Assembly: GCF_004336985.1 (NCBI RefSeq)
Contig: NZ_SJUO01000002.1
Location: 310,001 to 374,000, forward strand
DNA: 64,000 nt
Source of the DNA: Exiguobacterium sp. SL-9
GTDB lineage: Bacteria > Bacillota > Bacilli > Exiguobacteriales > Exiguobacteriaceae
Reading direction: 5' to 3'
Part shown: in pieces, positions 35,976 through 44,370 of the stretch
Numbering within the stretch: position 1 is the first letter of the stretch
How the letters are laid out: the number at the start of each line of letters is the position of its first letter
Position numbers and translations under genes: made by a program
Notes under the pieces: generated by a model
The model's database searches: none
What the model saw: the letters and a program-made list of their open reading frames with translations, nothing else
What the model was told of the DNA's origin: nothing

Positions 35976-36583
35976 TCAAATGCTTTCCCTACTTCATATT
36001 CGTCATCTAATACGAGAATCCCTTTTTCTTGCGGTGCGTCAGGTAAGTTCAATTCTCGAGCTGAACAGATCATGCCGTGTGAACGTTCGCCCCGTAACTT
36101 CGATGGCCGTATGATCAAACCGGACGGCATGACCGCTCCTGGTTTCGCGACGACGACTTTTTGGCCGGCCGCTACGTTCGGCGCGCCACAGACGATTTGG
36201 ACATCACCTTGATCGGTCTCGACTTGGCAAATCGATAACTTGTCCGCATCAGGGTGCTTCTCGGCTTCCTTGACGTAACCGACGACGAATTTCGGGGTGA
36301 AGTCCACGCCCGACAACTCGGCTTCGATATTTTGTTTGCGCAAGATGACGCCGAGCGTCTCAATCAACTCAGCTGTCAACTCGACCGGTCCGTGCCAATC
36401 GCTGACGTCAAAATAGTTACTCGCGTTGAACACGTTGTAACCATTGACTTTGCCCGTCGCCGATTTGACGATGGCGACATCATCTTTCCGTTCAACGACT
36501 TGGTGGTGGCGATCACCTTCTCTTAACAAGACCATGAGGACATCGCCGATTCCTTCACGGTTATAAAAAGCATTAATTTGCAT
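35963..36583 (-). CDS. ytpR: YtpR tRNA-binding domain protein
   Basis: A 206-residue protein homologous to the N-terminal tRNA-binding (EMAP/OB) part of PheT but without the synthetase. The OB-fold region FVVGYVKEAEKHPDADKLSICQVETDQG, IVCGAPNVAAGQKVVVAKPGAVMP and SHGMICSARELNL is complete. A conserved YtpR-specific N-terminal domain covers residues 1-95. ATG at 36583 (MQINAFYN) is preferred over an upstream frame start lacking a ribosome site. It follows ytpP-ytpQ, as in Bacillus, and ends at a hairpin overlapping its stop. Confidence 0.92.
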   Translation of the reverse strand: MQINAFYNREGIGDVLMVLLREGDRHHQVVERKDDVAIVKSATGKVNGYNVFNASNYFDVSDWHGPVELTAELIETLGVILRKQNIEAELSGVDFTPKFVVGYVKEAEKHPDADKLSICQVETDQGDVQIVCGAPNVAAGQKVVVAKPGAVMPSGLIIRPSKLRGERSHGMICSARELNLPDAPQEKGILVLDDEYEVGKAFEIGR

Positions 36584-36631
36584 ACGTAAAAACGCCCCTT
36601 CTTTCAAACTAGACACAAATAGTTTAGCAGA

Positions 36632-37423
36632 TTATGCGTCCGTTGGTGGGTTCTTTTTTCCGACAATGAAAATTGGTTCGAGAACGCCGTCCTCATAATG
36701 GAATGAAAGAGCCGTCACCGGGATCCGCCCATTCGTGAAAAAGTCGAACATGAGCTGTTGCATCGCATCATAACCTTGGTCGTTGCGGATGTCCGCGATA
36801 ATCATCACGTCCTGATGCGGCACCCCAACAAGCATATCGCCTTCGATGCGACGCTCCATGACCCGCAAAAACTCGTCATTTAAAAGGCGTGACGCTTCAT
36901 AGCCGTCCCGAGCTGCCAGGAAATAGAACGTATTCCCGGCCACAGTGTCTTCTTTTAAATCGGTCGGCAACTTTTTGACGTTGTCCCGTGCCAATTCGTC
37001 GAGACGACTCAAAGGCATCCCGCCCAAGTGCCGCTCTTCGATCAACCGGTAGCCGTTTCCCAAATCGAGCGCGTAAAAGATTGCCGTCTCGGCTGTATGC
37101 GGGGTCATCGCGAGTGCTTCCCCACGTTTCGTCTCTGTTGAGAACGAGGCCGAACGGATGACCGGGTAGATGTTCGCTTCATTGCCAGCGATCGTGACCG
37201 TATCGTCGGCCGTGAGCGCCGTCTTGATATAGTCGACGACCTCGTCGATCGCGACTTCCCCCCGTACTTTCGTTTTCGCTACGAGCGGAGCGAGACGGAT
37301 GTTGACACCGAATCGATCCGCTGACCGTTCGATGCGCAACACCTCATTCTCCCTGTCATATGAGGTCCGGTACCCTTCGGTGAACCGGCGTTCGAGATGG
37401 CGTCGTAACTCATTTCGTTCCAT
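36632..37423 (-). CDS. ytpQ: YtpQ, DUF1444 family protein
   Basis: A 263-residue cytoplasmic protein of the DUF1444 family. Recognisable stretches: LRRHLERRFTEGYRTSYDRENEVLRI at the N-terminus, RLAPLVAK, and the C-terminal VPHQDVMIIADIRNDQGYDAMQQLMFDFF. Activity is unknown. The ATG follows TTAGGGTG, which overlaps the 3' end of ytpP; the five-base gap indicates an operon. Confidence 0.9.
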   Translation of the reverse strand: MERNELRRHLERRFTEGYRTSYDRENEVLRIERSADRFGVNIRLAPLVAKTKVRGEVAIDEVVDYIKTALTADDTVTIAGNEANIYPVIRSASFSTETKRGEALAMTPHTAETAIFYALDLGNGYRLIEERHLGGMPLSRLDELARDNVKKLPTDLKEDTVAGNTFYFLAARDGYEASRLLNDEFLRVMERRIEGDMLVGVPHQDVMIIADIRNDQGYDAMQQLMFDFFTNGRIPVTALSFHYEDGVLEPIFIVGKKNPPTDA

Positions 37424-37428
37424 CTAGA

Positions 37429-37740
37429 TCACCCTAACCCGTGAAGGAAGGCCTCGACTTGCTCAGGCGTCTTCCGCTCACGTCCGACATAACGATCGAC
37501 TTCCTGACCACCGTTGAAGGCGACGAAACTTGGAATCCCGAAAATATCAAGTTCTTGCGCGAGTTCCATCCATTCGTCACGGTCGACATAGTAGAACGTC
37601 CAAGCTTCGAACTTCGCTTCGATTTCTGGCATGAACGGATCGAGGAAACGACAGTCACCGCACCATGTCGCTGAGAACATCAAGATGCTCTTCCCTTGTT
37701 TCGCTTCTGTATACTCGTTCATCGTTGTCAATTGTTTCAT
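37429..37740 (-). CDS. ytpP: YtpP thioredoxin-like protein
   Basis: A 103-residue thioredoxin-fold protein with redox motif WCGDC in MFSATWCGDCRFLDPF (residues about 20-35) and the cis-Pro in GIPSFVAFNGG. The second position of the CxxC differs from thioredoxin's GP, so the redox potential and partners may differ. ATG at 37740 follows CAGGAG by eight bases. First gene of ytpPQR; an extended -10 (TGCTATCAT) lies upstream on the minus strand. Confidence 0.93.
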   Translation of the reverse strand: MKQLTTMNEYTEAKQGKSILMFSATWCGDCRFLDPFMPEIEAKFEAWTFYYVDRDEWMELAQELDIFGIPSFVAFNGGQEVDRYVGRERKTPEQVEAFLHGLG

Positions 37741-37853
37741 GTTCACCACTCCTGTTCTTTTTTCCCCATTCATGATAGCATAAGTCCGTTGTCACATTCC
37801 GCTCTCATGTTTGATGATCTCGAGAGCGAAGATTACGTGAAAAAGGTGAAGTC

Positions 37854-38186
37854 ATGACAAAATGGACACGTGAACAGTTGAATCCAGAAATGAAACACCC
37901 GCTCGAGCAACTCGTCGGCGTCATCGGCATGCTGGCTATTCTGCGCTACGGCTACTTGTTCATCGATACGGACAAGACACGAAGCGAGATATTAGTATGG
38001 CTCGTAGTCGGGTTTGCTATGATTTACATACTAGAACGGGTCTTCAAGCGTCTCGTTCGTGCCTTGCCGATTGTTCGCAAACGATTTTTAATCCCCATCT
38101 ACGCCGTCTTGCTCTTCTTATTTTTGGCGAGCTTCCGCGTTCCCCGCGAAACTGTCGACATCGTCCGACAGCTTTTCGGTTGGTGA
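37854..38186 (+). CDS. three-helix membrane protein, unknown function
   Basis: I do not recognise this 110-residue protein. It has three hydrophobic segments at about residues 19-36, 46-62 and 79-94, with basic loops (RVFKRLVRALPIVRKRF) between the last two, and the N-terminus is charged. AAAAAGGTG precedes ATG. A 7-bp inverted repeat, CGCTCTC/GAGAGCG, lies in the leader at 37800-37828. It is divergent from ytpPQR and convergent with the PTS-like gene. Confidence 0.75.
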   Translation: MTKWTREQLNPEMKHPLEQLVGVIGMLAILRYGYLFIDTDKTRSEILVWLVVGFAMIYILERVFKRLVRALPIVRKRFLIPIYAVLLFLFLASFRVPRETVDIVRQLFGW

Positions 38187-38191
38187 ACTGA

Positions 38192-38226
38192 AGAGAGCGT
38201 CCCGCTTATACGCCGGGACGCTCTCT
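38192..38226. terminator. bidirectional terminator before the PTS-IIC-like gene
   Basis: AGAGAGCGTCCCG (38192-38204) pairs perfectly with 38214-38226; T-rich on both sides. Confidence 0.9.
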
Positions 38227-38235
38227 TTCGTATGT

Positions 38236-39252
38236 TCAATATTCGATTTTCATATCGTTCGGGCGAATCCGGTTCATCCGGACCAACACTTGATAGACGG
38301 CATAGCTGAGTACAGCCGGGCCGACGATTAAAAAGCCGAGGACGACGAGGAACATATGCCAACTGAAGCCCATCGTCTCGAGCATGACAATCGGACCAAC
38401 AAGACCGCTCGTCCCCATCCCGGCACCTGCCGCGACGCTTTCGAGCTCAAACAACAGAATCGCGATCGGGGCGAGGACGGCACCGGCAACGGTCGGCGGC
38501 AACAAGATCCACGGATTTTTAACGATATTGCCGACTTGGAGCATCGATGTACCAATCCCTTGGGCGATAGCGCCGCCAATACCGTTGTCCCGATAACTCG
38601 TAATGGCGAAACCGATCATTTGGGCGGCACATCCTACCGTCGCCGCACCTGCCGCAATCCCACTCAATCCGAGCATGAGGGCGATGGCCGCACTCGAGAT
38701 TGGTGCCGTGAGCGCGAGCCCCATGAGCGTCGCGACGACGACACCCATGAACAACGGCTGTTGTTCCGTGCCCCACTCAATCCACGTCCCGAGCTGTGTC
38801 ATGAACAAGCCGACGTACTTACCGATGTAGGTCGCACTCAAATAACCGATGGCAATGGTCGTGAACGGCGTGACCAAAATATCAAGTTTCGTCGATTTCG
38901 AGACCAGTTTGGAGACCTCGACAGCGAGCAACGTCGCCACATAACTGCCGGCTGGTCCGAACTCGTAACCGAACGCCCCAACGACGAGCGCCGAGAACAA
39001 GATGAGCGGTGGCGCCTGAAGCGCATAGGCGATTGCAATCCCGATGGCAGGACCGGTCAATCCGATGGCCACATCACCAATCTCGATCAGCGTCGTTCCA
39101 AATCCGGACAGACTCGTCTCGAGCAGCTGCCCTCCGGCCGTCTTCATGATTAAGCCGATGATGAGGGTGCTGAATAATCCGAGTGCCATATAACTGAGCG
39201 CCGTCACGAAATATAGTGACGGACTGAGCGTGATCCCTTTTTTCTTTAACAT
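38236..39252 (-). CDS. PTS EIIC_2-family membrane protein
   Basis: A 338-residue integral membrane protein with about nine to ten hydrophobic helices and many Gly/Ala/Ser stretches (GDVAIGLTGPAIGIAIAYAL, GLSGIAAGAATVGCAAQM, GTSGLVGPIVMLETMGF). The pattern fits the PTS_EIIC_2 family of predicted sugar permeases. No EIIA or EIIB gene is adjacent, so transport by phosphorylation is unproven and the substrate is unknown. ATG follows AAAGAGGG. It is monocistronic with its own promoter. Confidence 0.8.
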   Translation of the reverse strand: MLKKKGITLSPSLYFVTALSYMALGLFSTLIIGLIMKTAGGQLLETSLSGFGTTLIEIGDVAIGLTGPAIGIAIAYALQAPPLILFSALVVGAFGYEFGPAGSYVATLLAVEVSKLVSKSTKLDILVTPFTTIAIGYLSATYIGKYVGLFMTQLGTWIEWGTEQQPLFMGVVVATLMGLALTAPISSAAIALMLGLSGIAAGAATVGCAAQMIGFAITSYRDNGIGGAIAQGIGTSMLQVGNIVKNPWILLPPTVAGAVLAPIAILLFELESVAAGAGMGTSGLVGPIVMLETMGFSWHMFLVVLGFLIVGPAVLSYAVYQVLVRMNRIRPNDMKIEY

Positions 39253-39309
39253 GGAAGTCCCTCTTTCCTGTCTTGTCAGTCGTAAAGTTTCTGTCTTCAC
39301 ACTTTTATC

Positions 39310-39337
39310 AGTATAAGTGTTTCTCGGAAAAATTCAA
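39310..39337 (-). promoter_or_regulatory. sigma-A promoter of the PTS-IIC-like gene
   Basis: TTGAAT (39337-39332), 16-base spacer, TATACT (39315-39310) on the minus strand, about 58 bases upstream of ATG. Confidence 0.7.
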
Positions 39338-39341
39338 CATG

Positions 39342-39368
39342 AAAAAACGCCACTACACGAGTGACGTT
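39342..39368 (-). terminator. terminator of the M42 peptidase gene
   Basis: AACGCCACT (39346-39354) with AGTGACGTT (39360-39368), one mismatch, followed by six T on the minus strand. Confidence 0.82.
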
Positions 39369-39378
39369 CTTTCAACCA

Positions 39379-40452
39379 TTAGCGTGAAGCCCGAAGCGTC
39401 TCCATCGTCGAGCGATCAAGTCGTTTGACGAGCGCCTTCAGGAGCGCTTTCGCCGCATCATAATCGTCCGTATGCAGAATCGAGGCATGCGTATGGATGT
39501 AACGTGCCGCAACGCCAATCACTGCTGTCGGGACCCCTTCCCCGCTCATATGAATTCGGCCTGCATCCGTTCCACCTGGTGAGACGAAATATTGTGTTTT
39601 GATTTTTTCATCAGACGCCGTGTCGAGTAAGAAGTCACGCATCTCGGGAGACATGACCATGACCCGGTCAAGGATCCGGATTAGCGCCCCTTCCCCTAGT
39701 TGACCGAACTCCGTCTTATTGCCAGACGCATCGTTGGCCGGTGACGCGTCGAGTACGAGCGCGACATCCGGACGAATCATCTCGGCTGCCGTTTGCGCTC
39801 CCCGGAGACCGACTTCTTCTTGAACGGTCGCCCCAGAGAACAAGATGTTCGGATGATCGGCTTTTGTCGTCTCTTCAAGCAACTCGACCGCAAGACCAAC
39901 CCCGTAGCGGTTATCCCATGCTTTGGCCATAATCTTTTTCGGATGTTTGAGCGGCGTGAACTCGCTCGTTGGCACTGCGGGAAGACCAGGACGCACGCCC
40001 CATGATTCGGCCTCTTCTTTCGTGTCGGCGCCGATGTCGATAAACATCTGTTTCATATCCATCGGTTTACTCATCGCGTCCGGTCCGAGCAAGTGCGGCG
40101 GTGTCGATGCGACGACGCCTGGAATCAACCCATCATTCGTCACGATATCAAATCGCTGTGCCATGAGCACTTGGCTCCACCATCCGCCGAGCGGCTGTAT
40201 GTAAAGCATCCCGTTTTCCGTGATTCGCGTGACCATAAACGCGACTTCATCCATATGTCCGGCGACCATGATACGTGGTCCCGACTCGTCTCCGACCCGT
40301 TTCCCAAAGATCGAGCCGATGCCGTCTGTCATGACCTCATCGACGTGCGGTGTGATTCGGTCGCGAACAAACTGACGGACCTGTGATTCAAATCCAGGCG
40401 CGCCCGGAAGCTCTGTCAACGTCTTAAATAAATCTCTCGTTTTTTGTTCCAT
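39379..40452 (-). CDS. M42 family glutamyl/deblocking aminopeptidase (YtoP-like)
   Basis: Self-compartmentalising dimetal aminopeptidase, 357 residues, cytoplasmic (TET-like complexes in this family). Metal and catalytic residues lie in VAGHMDEVAF (His), AWDNRYGVG (Asp), TVQEEVGLRGA (Glu, Glu), LDASPAND (Asp) and THASILHTDD (His). SPGGTDAGRIH completes the substrate pocket. Of three in-frame ATGs, that at 40452 has AGGGA nine bases upstream and gives the usual length. In Bacillus, ytoP also lies near ytpPQR. Confidence 0.93.
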   Translation of the reverse strand: MEQKTRDLFKTLTELPGAPGFESQVRQFVRDRITPHVDEVMTDGIGSIFGKRVGDESGPRIMVAGHMDEVAFMVTRITENGMLYIQPLGGWWSQVLMAQRFDIVTNDGLIPGVVASTPPHLLGPDAMSKPMDMKQMFIDIGADTKEEAESWGVRPGLPAVPTSEFTPLKHPKKIMAKAWDNRYGVGLAVELLEETTKADHPNILFSGATVQEEVGLRGAQTAAEMIRPDVALVLDASPANDASGNKTEFGQLGEGALIRILDRVMVMSPEMRDFLLDTASDEKIKTQYFVSPGGTDAGRIHMSGEGVPTAVIGVAARYIHTHASILHTDDYDAAKALLKALVKRLDRSTMETLRASR

Positions 40453-40588
40453 TTTCATCCATCCCTTCAACCGTTCTTGTTTCATTATATACAGAACTTT
40501 TCGGCAGATGCGAATGGTTTTCTTTCCAATGGGGTACAGGTTTTGGTACGATGTACATGATAGCCATAGTTCAAGGGGAGGTAGTCAT

Positions 40589-40891
40589 ATGAAGAAAAGG
40601 TATTGGTTAGTTGGGATCGGGGTTGCCATCGCAGCCGCACTTATGACGAAAAAAGTGTTAGATGAACGAAGCTTATCGGCCGAGGACGCACTCGAGTACA
40701 CGAAACGGGCATTCTCAGCCAAAGGTCACGTTCAAGGCGCATGGATTTCGGCATCACCCGAGATTTATACGTATGACGGACGTGAGTATGACGTCTTTAA
40801 AGGCGGCATTTCGGTTCTCGAGAACGATGAAGAGAAGACGTACCAATTCACGGTCGATTCAGAGACTGGCGCTTTACTTGAATATGCATGA
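40589..40891 (+). CDS. small exported PepSY-like protein
   Basis: A 100-residue protein. The N-terminal signal or anchor (MKKRYWLVGIGVAIAAALMT) is followed by a compact domain (ALEYTKRAFSAKGHVQGAWI, ISVLENDEEKTYQFTVDSETGALLEYA) that resembles a PepSY domain. It is similar in size and context to Bacillus YtzB. PepSY proteins often inhibit proteases or sit at the membrane surface; the function here is unknown. AAGGGGAGG precedes ATG at 40589; an upstream in-frame start has no such site. Confidence 0.8.
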   Translation: MKKRYWLVGIGVAIAAALMTKKVLDERSLSAEDALEYTKRAFSAKGHVQGAWISASPEIYTYDGREYDVFKGGISVLENDEEKTYQFTVDSETGALLEYA

Positions 40892-40896
40892 GATGG

Positions 40897-40926
40897 AGTC
40901 GGCGATGACATTCGCCGACTTTTTTG
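40897..40926 (+). terminator. terminator of the PepSY gene
   Basis: AGTCGGCGA (40897-40905) pairs with TCGCCGACT (40912-40920), followed by a T run. Confidence 0.9.
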
Positions 40927-40994
40927 TTTAATTTGGGCAAAAGAGTGGAAAATTGAATATGGTACTTTTTAAACTCAAAAAGGAGTGATCCCAC

Positions 40995-41972
40995 GTGAAG
41001 AAACTGATCGGTGAAGCAAACGAACTCGTGTCACAAATGGTCGAAGGAATGGTCCATGCCCATCCTGAACTGTACGGTCGTGTGGAAGGATTCAACGTCA
41101 TCTGTCGTGCTGACGGGGCTAAGTCTGGAAAAGTCGGACTTGTCTCGGGTGGAGGCAGTGGTCACGAACCAGCCCACGCCGGTTATGTAGGTGACGGAAT
41201 GCTTGATGCTGCCGTGTGCGGTGAAGTGTTCACGTCCCCGACCCCGGACATGGTGCTCGAAGGCATCAAAGCTGCCGACGGAGGAAACGGGGTGTTACTC
41301 GTCGTCAAAAACTATGCGGGTGACGTCATGAACTTTGAACTCGCCGCCGAACTTGCGGACGCTGAAGGAATCAAAGTCGACCATGTCGTCGTCGCCGATG
41401 ATGTCGCTATTGCGAATAAGGAAGATCGTCGCGGTGTCGCCGGAACCGTGTTCGTGCACAAGATTGCGGGTGCGGCCGCAGCGAGCGGGAAATCACTTCC
41501 CGAAGTGAAAGCGCTTGCGGAAAAAGTCGCCGCCAATGTACGCTCGATGGGAATGGCCGTCGAACCGTGTTATATGCCAGTGAGTGGGAAACCAGGTTTC
41601 GACTTGAATGAGGAAGAGATGGAAATCGGGATTGGAATCCACGGTGAGCGTGGCGTCGAACGGAAACCGACGACGAACGTCGATGCGATCGTAGATGATT
41701 TGCTCGACCACTTGAAAAAAGAAGTGAGTCCTGGCGAAGTCGCTGTCATGGTCAACGGCATGGGCGGTACGCCGTTATCCGAACTGTACGTGACGTACCA
41801 CTTCGTCGCGAAAAAATTGGAAGCTGCCGGCTACAAATTGAAACGGAAATACGTCGGTAACTATATGACGGCACTCGAGATGCACGGCTTCTCGATCACC
41901 CTGCTGCCGCTTGATGAAGAGATGACGGGCTATCTCGATGCACCGTCGTCAGCACTCGGTTTCAAACTCTAA
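40995..41972 (+). CDS. dhaK: dihydroxyacetone kinase subunit DhaK
   Basis: Binds dihydroxyacetone covalently for phosphorylation by DhaL-ADP. In the 325 residues, GLVSGGGSGHEPAHAGYVGDGMLDA (near 50-70) lines the substrate site and the hemiaminal-forming His is in GIGIHGERG (residue 216). KNYAGDVMNFELA and NGMGGTPLSELYV are further family motifs. AAAAGGAGTGATCCCACGTG: the start is ATG-like at 40995 (GTG) after AAGGAG. First gene of dhaKLM, which lacks an adjacent glycerol dehydrogenase or regulator. Confidence 0.96.
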   Translation: MKKLIGEANELVSQMVEGMVHAHPELYGRVEGFNVICRADGAKSGKVGLVSGGGSGHEPAHAGYVGDGMLDAAVCGEVFTSPTPDMVLEGIKAADGGNGVLLVVKNYAGDVMNFELAAELADAEGIKVDHVVVADDVAIANKEDRRGVAGTVFVHKIAGAAAASGKSLPEVKALAEKVAANVRSMGMAVEPCYMPVSGKPGFDLNEEEMEIGIGIHGERGVERKPTTNVDAIVDDLLDHLKKEVSPGEVAVMVNGMGGTPLSELYVTYHFVAKKLEAAGYKLKRKYVGNYMTALEMHGFSITLLPLDEEMTGYLDAPSSALGFKL

Positions 41973-41996
41973 TCCATCAAATGAGGTGTTTATGCA

Positions 41997-42587
41997 ATGT
42001 TGACAATTGAAGGATTCAAGCAAGCATTACGACAGGCCCAATCAGAGATTGAGGCGAACAAAGATACACTGACTGACCTCGACCGCGCCATCGGCGACGG
42101 GGACCATGGAATCAACATGTCGCGAGGTTTTGAAGCAGTTCTGACCGTGCTCGATGACGACTATGTCACACTTGGGGACTTGAGCAAAAAAGTCGGAATG
42201 ACGCTCATGTCAAAAGTGGGTGGCGCAGCGGGACCGCTGTACGGATCGGCATTTGTCAAGGCAGCGCCTAAATTCGGTGACGCGACCGAAGCTGATTTCA
42301 CGCTCGTCAAAGAAGCGCTTCTCGAGGCGTCGTCAGCGATCAAAGCTCGCGGAAAATCTGAAGCCGGCCAAAAGACAATGGTCGATGTGTGGGAACCGTT
42401 CTTGAGCGACTTGAACGAGTCGGACGACTTTGACACGAAACTCGATCAACTCGTCAGTGCGACCGAGGATATGGTCGCCACGAAAGGACGGGCATCTTAT
42501 TTCGGTGAGAACTCACGTGGCACGGTCGACCCGGGTGCACTCTCAAGTTCCATCGTGTTGAAAGCGATCATGAAGGAGGTTGAGTGA
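41997..42587 (+). CDS. dhaL: dihydroxyacetone kinase subunit DhaL
   Basis: ADP-binding subunit that transfers phosphate from DhaM to DhaK-bound dihydroxyacetone. The 196 residues include the Mg-ADP aspartate cluster LTDLDRAIGDGDHGINMSRGF (near 25-45), VGGAAGPLYGSAF and the C-terminal SRGTVDPGALSSS. GAGGTG lies about eight bases before ATG. It follows dhaK by 24 bases and overlaps dhaM. Confidence 0.96.
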   Translation: MLTIEGFKQALRQAQSEIEANKDTLTDLDRAIGDGDHGINMSRGFEAVLTVLDDDYVTLGDLSKKVGMTLMSKVGGAAGPLYGSAFVKAAPKFGDATEADFTLVKEALLEASSAIKARGKSEAGQKTMVDVWEPFLSDLNESDDFDTKLDQLVSATEDMVATKGRASYFGENSRGTVDPGALSSSIVLKAIMKEVE

Positions 42588-42948
42588 CATCGTAGAACTC
42601 ATCATCGTCTCCCATAGCGCCAAGATTGCTGAAGGAATCCAAGATTTGATGAAAGAAATGGCTCCGACCGTCCCGATTCATTTAGCGAGCGGGCTCGAGG
42701 ACGGGAGCATCGGGACCGACGTGACCCGCATCCTCGAGGCAATCGAGGTCGTCGACAAAGAAGCGCTTATCTTGTCCGATATCGGTTCAGCCACGATGAA
42801 CGCTGAACTCGCCGTCGATATGTATGAAGGCGATAAAACGATTCAGTTCTATGACGGACCAATCGTCGAGAGCGCCTTCGTCGCTTCCGTTTCATCCGGT
42901 AATGGAATGGACGTCGCTCAAATCATCGAGCAATTGAAGATGGCATAA
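42580..42948 (+). CDS. dhaM: phosphotransferase subunit DhaM (EIIA-Man-like domain only)
   Basis: Carries phosphate from HPr to DhaL-ADP. It is the short form with one EIIA-mannose-like domain; the active His is in LIIVSHSAKIAEG near the N-terminus. LASGLEDGSIGTDVTRILEAI and LSDIGSATMNAE are typical. The start is uncertain. TTG at 42580 is immediately after AAGGAGG (42573-42579), giving 122 residues; the only in-frame codon at normal spacing is ATC at 42589, which would give 119 residues. It overlaps dhaL by a few bases, so translational coupling is likely. Confidence 0.93.
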   Translation: MSDIVELIIVSHSAKIAEGIQDLMKEMAPTVPIHLASGLEDGSIGTDVTRILEAIEVVDKEALILSDIGSATMNAELAVDMYEGDKTIQFYDGPIVESAFVASVSSGNGMDVAQIIEQLKMA

Positions 42949-42975
42949 AAAAAGAGCCTCGCGGCTCTTTTTTTA
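42946..42975. terminator. bidirectional terminator dhaM / membrane-protein gene
   Basis: AAAGAGCC (42951-42958) pairs with GGCTCTTT (42963-42970), with A and T runs on both sides; overlaps the convergent stop. Confidence 0.9.
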
Positions 42976-43482
42976 ACGTGGGTTATCGTTTTTCTCGTAA
43001 ATCGGGTTCATGTACTCGGTCGTCGAGTAGAAACGTGGCACGACAACAAACAAGATCACGGCCGGCACTGCGATCAACAAAAGCAAGATCAAGACAGGCA
43101 ACCAGTAGACAACTTTTTGTCCGAGCATGTCGATGTTTGCGTCTGAGAATTCAGTCGCACCTTCCACTTCAGCAAGATCAGCTGTCGCGAGGATTTTGTT
43201 GTCCGTCGCGTCGTAGTAATGGAACTCAGTCTTACGCGTGATGAAGATCCCGTCACGAATCGTATCCAATTCTACAACCGCTGCGATGACTTCGTTGCCA
43301 TTCGAGTGACGGAGCGTCTCCTCTTTTACGATTTCAGCCGTTCCTTCTTTGTAATCATAGTGCGTGGCTTTCAAGTCCTCTTCAAGGGCGTCCAAGAACG
43401 CCTCGTTCGCCGAGGTATTAAGTGGTGCGATTGTTAGAATGAAGATTAGTGCAAGCAGGCTTGCCCATGCTTTTTTCAACAT
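42973..43482 (-). CDS. exported membrane-anchored protein, unknown function
   Basis: I do not recognise this 169-residue protein. A signal peptide (MLKKAWASLLALIFILTIAP, cleavage near TSANEA) leads to an acidic extracytoplasmic domain of about 90 residues (DGIFITRKTEFHYYDATDNKIL). A strong C-terminal transmembrane helix follows (WLPVLILLLLIAVPAVILFVVV) and a short cytoplasmic tail ending NPIYEKNDNPR. The ATG at 43482 has nine bases to AAGGGGG, against three for the ATG at 43488. It is monocistronic. Confidence 0.8.
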   Translation of the reverse strand: MLKKAWASLLALIFILTIAPLNTSANEAFLDALEEDLKATHYDYKEGTAEIVKEETLRHSNGNEVIAAVVELDTIRDGIFITRKTEFHYYDATDNKILATADLAEVEGATEFSDANIDMLGQKVVYWLPVLILLLLIAVPAVILFVVVPRFYSTTEYMNPIYEKNDNPR

Positions 43483-43587
43483 CCCCATGTTCCCCCTTCT
43501 CTAATTCCAGTTTAGCGTCATTCCTATTGTACCAAGAAGAAAGAAAAAAGTGTGAAGAAAATGCTATTAAAATAAGAAAAAAGCGTG

Positions 43588-44235
43588 TCAAATTTTCGGG
43601 CGGAACGCGGCCTCCATCCGATAAATCGGTTGTCCCATGGCGCTGAAGCGCTCTTCATACTCGGTCCGGACATTATCCGCAGGTTCATTTACATGAAGAT
43701 CAAGTGAAATATCTGTGAAGTACATGCCGTATTGGCTCATACTTTCGAGCGAATATTCAAATAGCCCCCGGTTATCCGTCTTAAAGTGAATTTCACCTCC
43801 GCGCGGCAAGACAGCCTCGTATGTAGCGAGGAACGTTTTATACGTCAATCGACGTTTCGCATGTCGTGTCTTCGGCCATGGGTCTGAGAAGTTCAAATAG
43901 ACGCGATCGACCTCGCCAGCCTCAAAATAGTCGACGAGTTGCTTCGCGTCAACGGTCAAGACGCGAACGTTTGGCATCGGCGTCTCGACGAGCTTTTGCA
44001 CGATCGATACGGCGACACTCTCAAATAACTCGATGGCGATAAAATTGACGTCCGGAAATTGTTTGGCCATACCTAAGATGAATTGCCCTTTTCCCGACCC
44101 GACTTCGATAAAGAGCGGATGGTCGTTCCCGAATTCTGCTTTCCAGTTCCCTTTCAACGTTTCGGGATGAGTGATAAAGACGTGTTCTTGAGCCTGCATA
44201 TAATCTTTGGCCCACGGTTTGTGACGTAAACGCAT
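43588..44235 (-). CDS. trmB: tRNA (guanine-N7-)-methyltransferase TrmB
   Basis: Makes m7G46 in the tRNA variable loop. The 215 residues have an N-terminal MRLRHKPWAKDYM and SAM-binding FIEVGSGKGQFILGMA (near residue 45). The TrmB signature NFSDPWPKTRHAKRRLT follows (near 115), with the C-terminal TEYEERFSAMGQPIYR. AAAGGTAGG precedes ATG. A TATAAT at 44316-44311 on the minus strand is its likely -10. It is divergent from a 36-codon gene. Confidence 0.96.
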   Translation of the reverse strand: MRLRHKPWAKDYMQAQEHVFITHPETLKGNWKAEFGNDHPLFIEVGSGKGQFILGMAKQFPDVNFIAIELFESVAVSIVQKLVETPMPNVRVLTVDAKQLVDYFEAGEVDRVYLNFSDPWPKTRHAKRRLTYKTFLATYEAVLPRGGEIHFKTDNRGLFEYSLESMSQYGMYFTDISLDLHVNEPADNVRTEYEERFSAMGQPIYRMEAAFRPKI

Positions 44236-44370
44236 GTTTTTCCTACCTTTCGTTCAAGAAATGTTCAAGTTTCTGCTGACTAGCCGCTTCACGCGAGCAG
44301 TCCCCTTGCGATTATACACGAAATCATTGTTTAATGAATGTGAATCATCCCTCACAAGGAGGTTATATCG

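Noticed and set aside
37800-37828. CGCTCTC/GAGAGCG hairpin as a riboswitch
   Set aside because: Only seven pairs and no conserved core; noted in the gene entry only.
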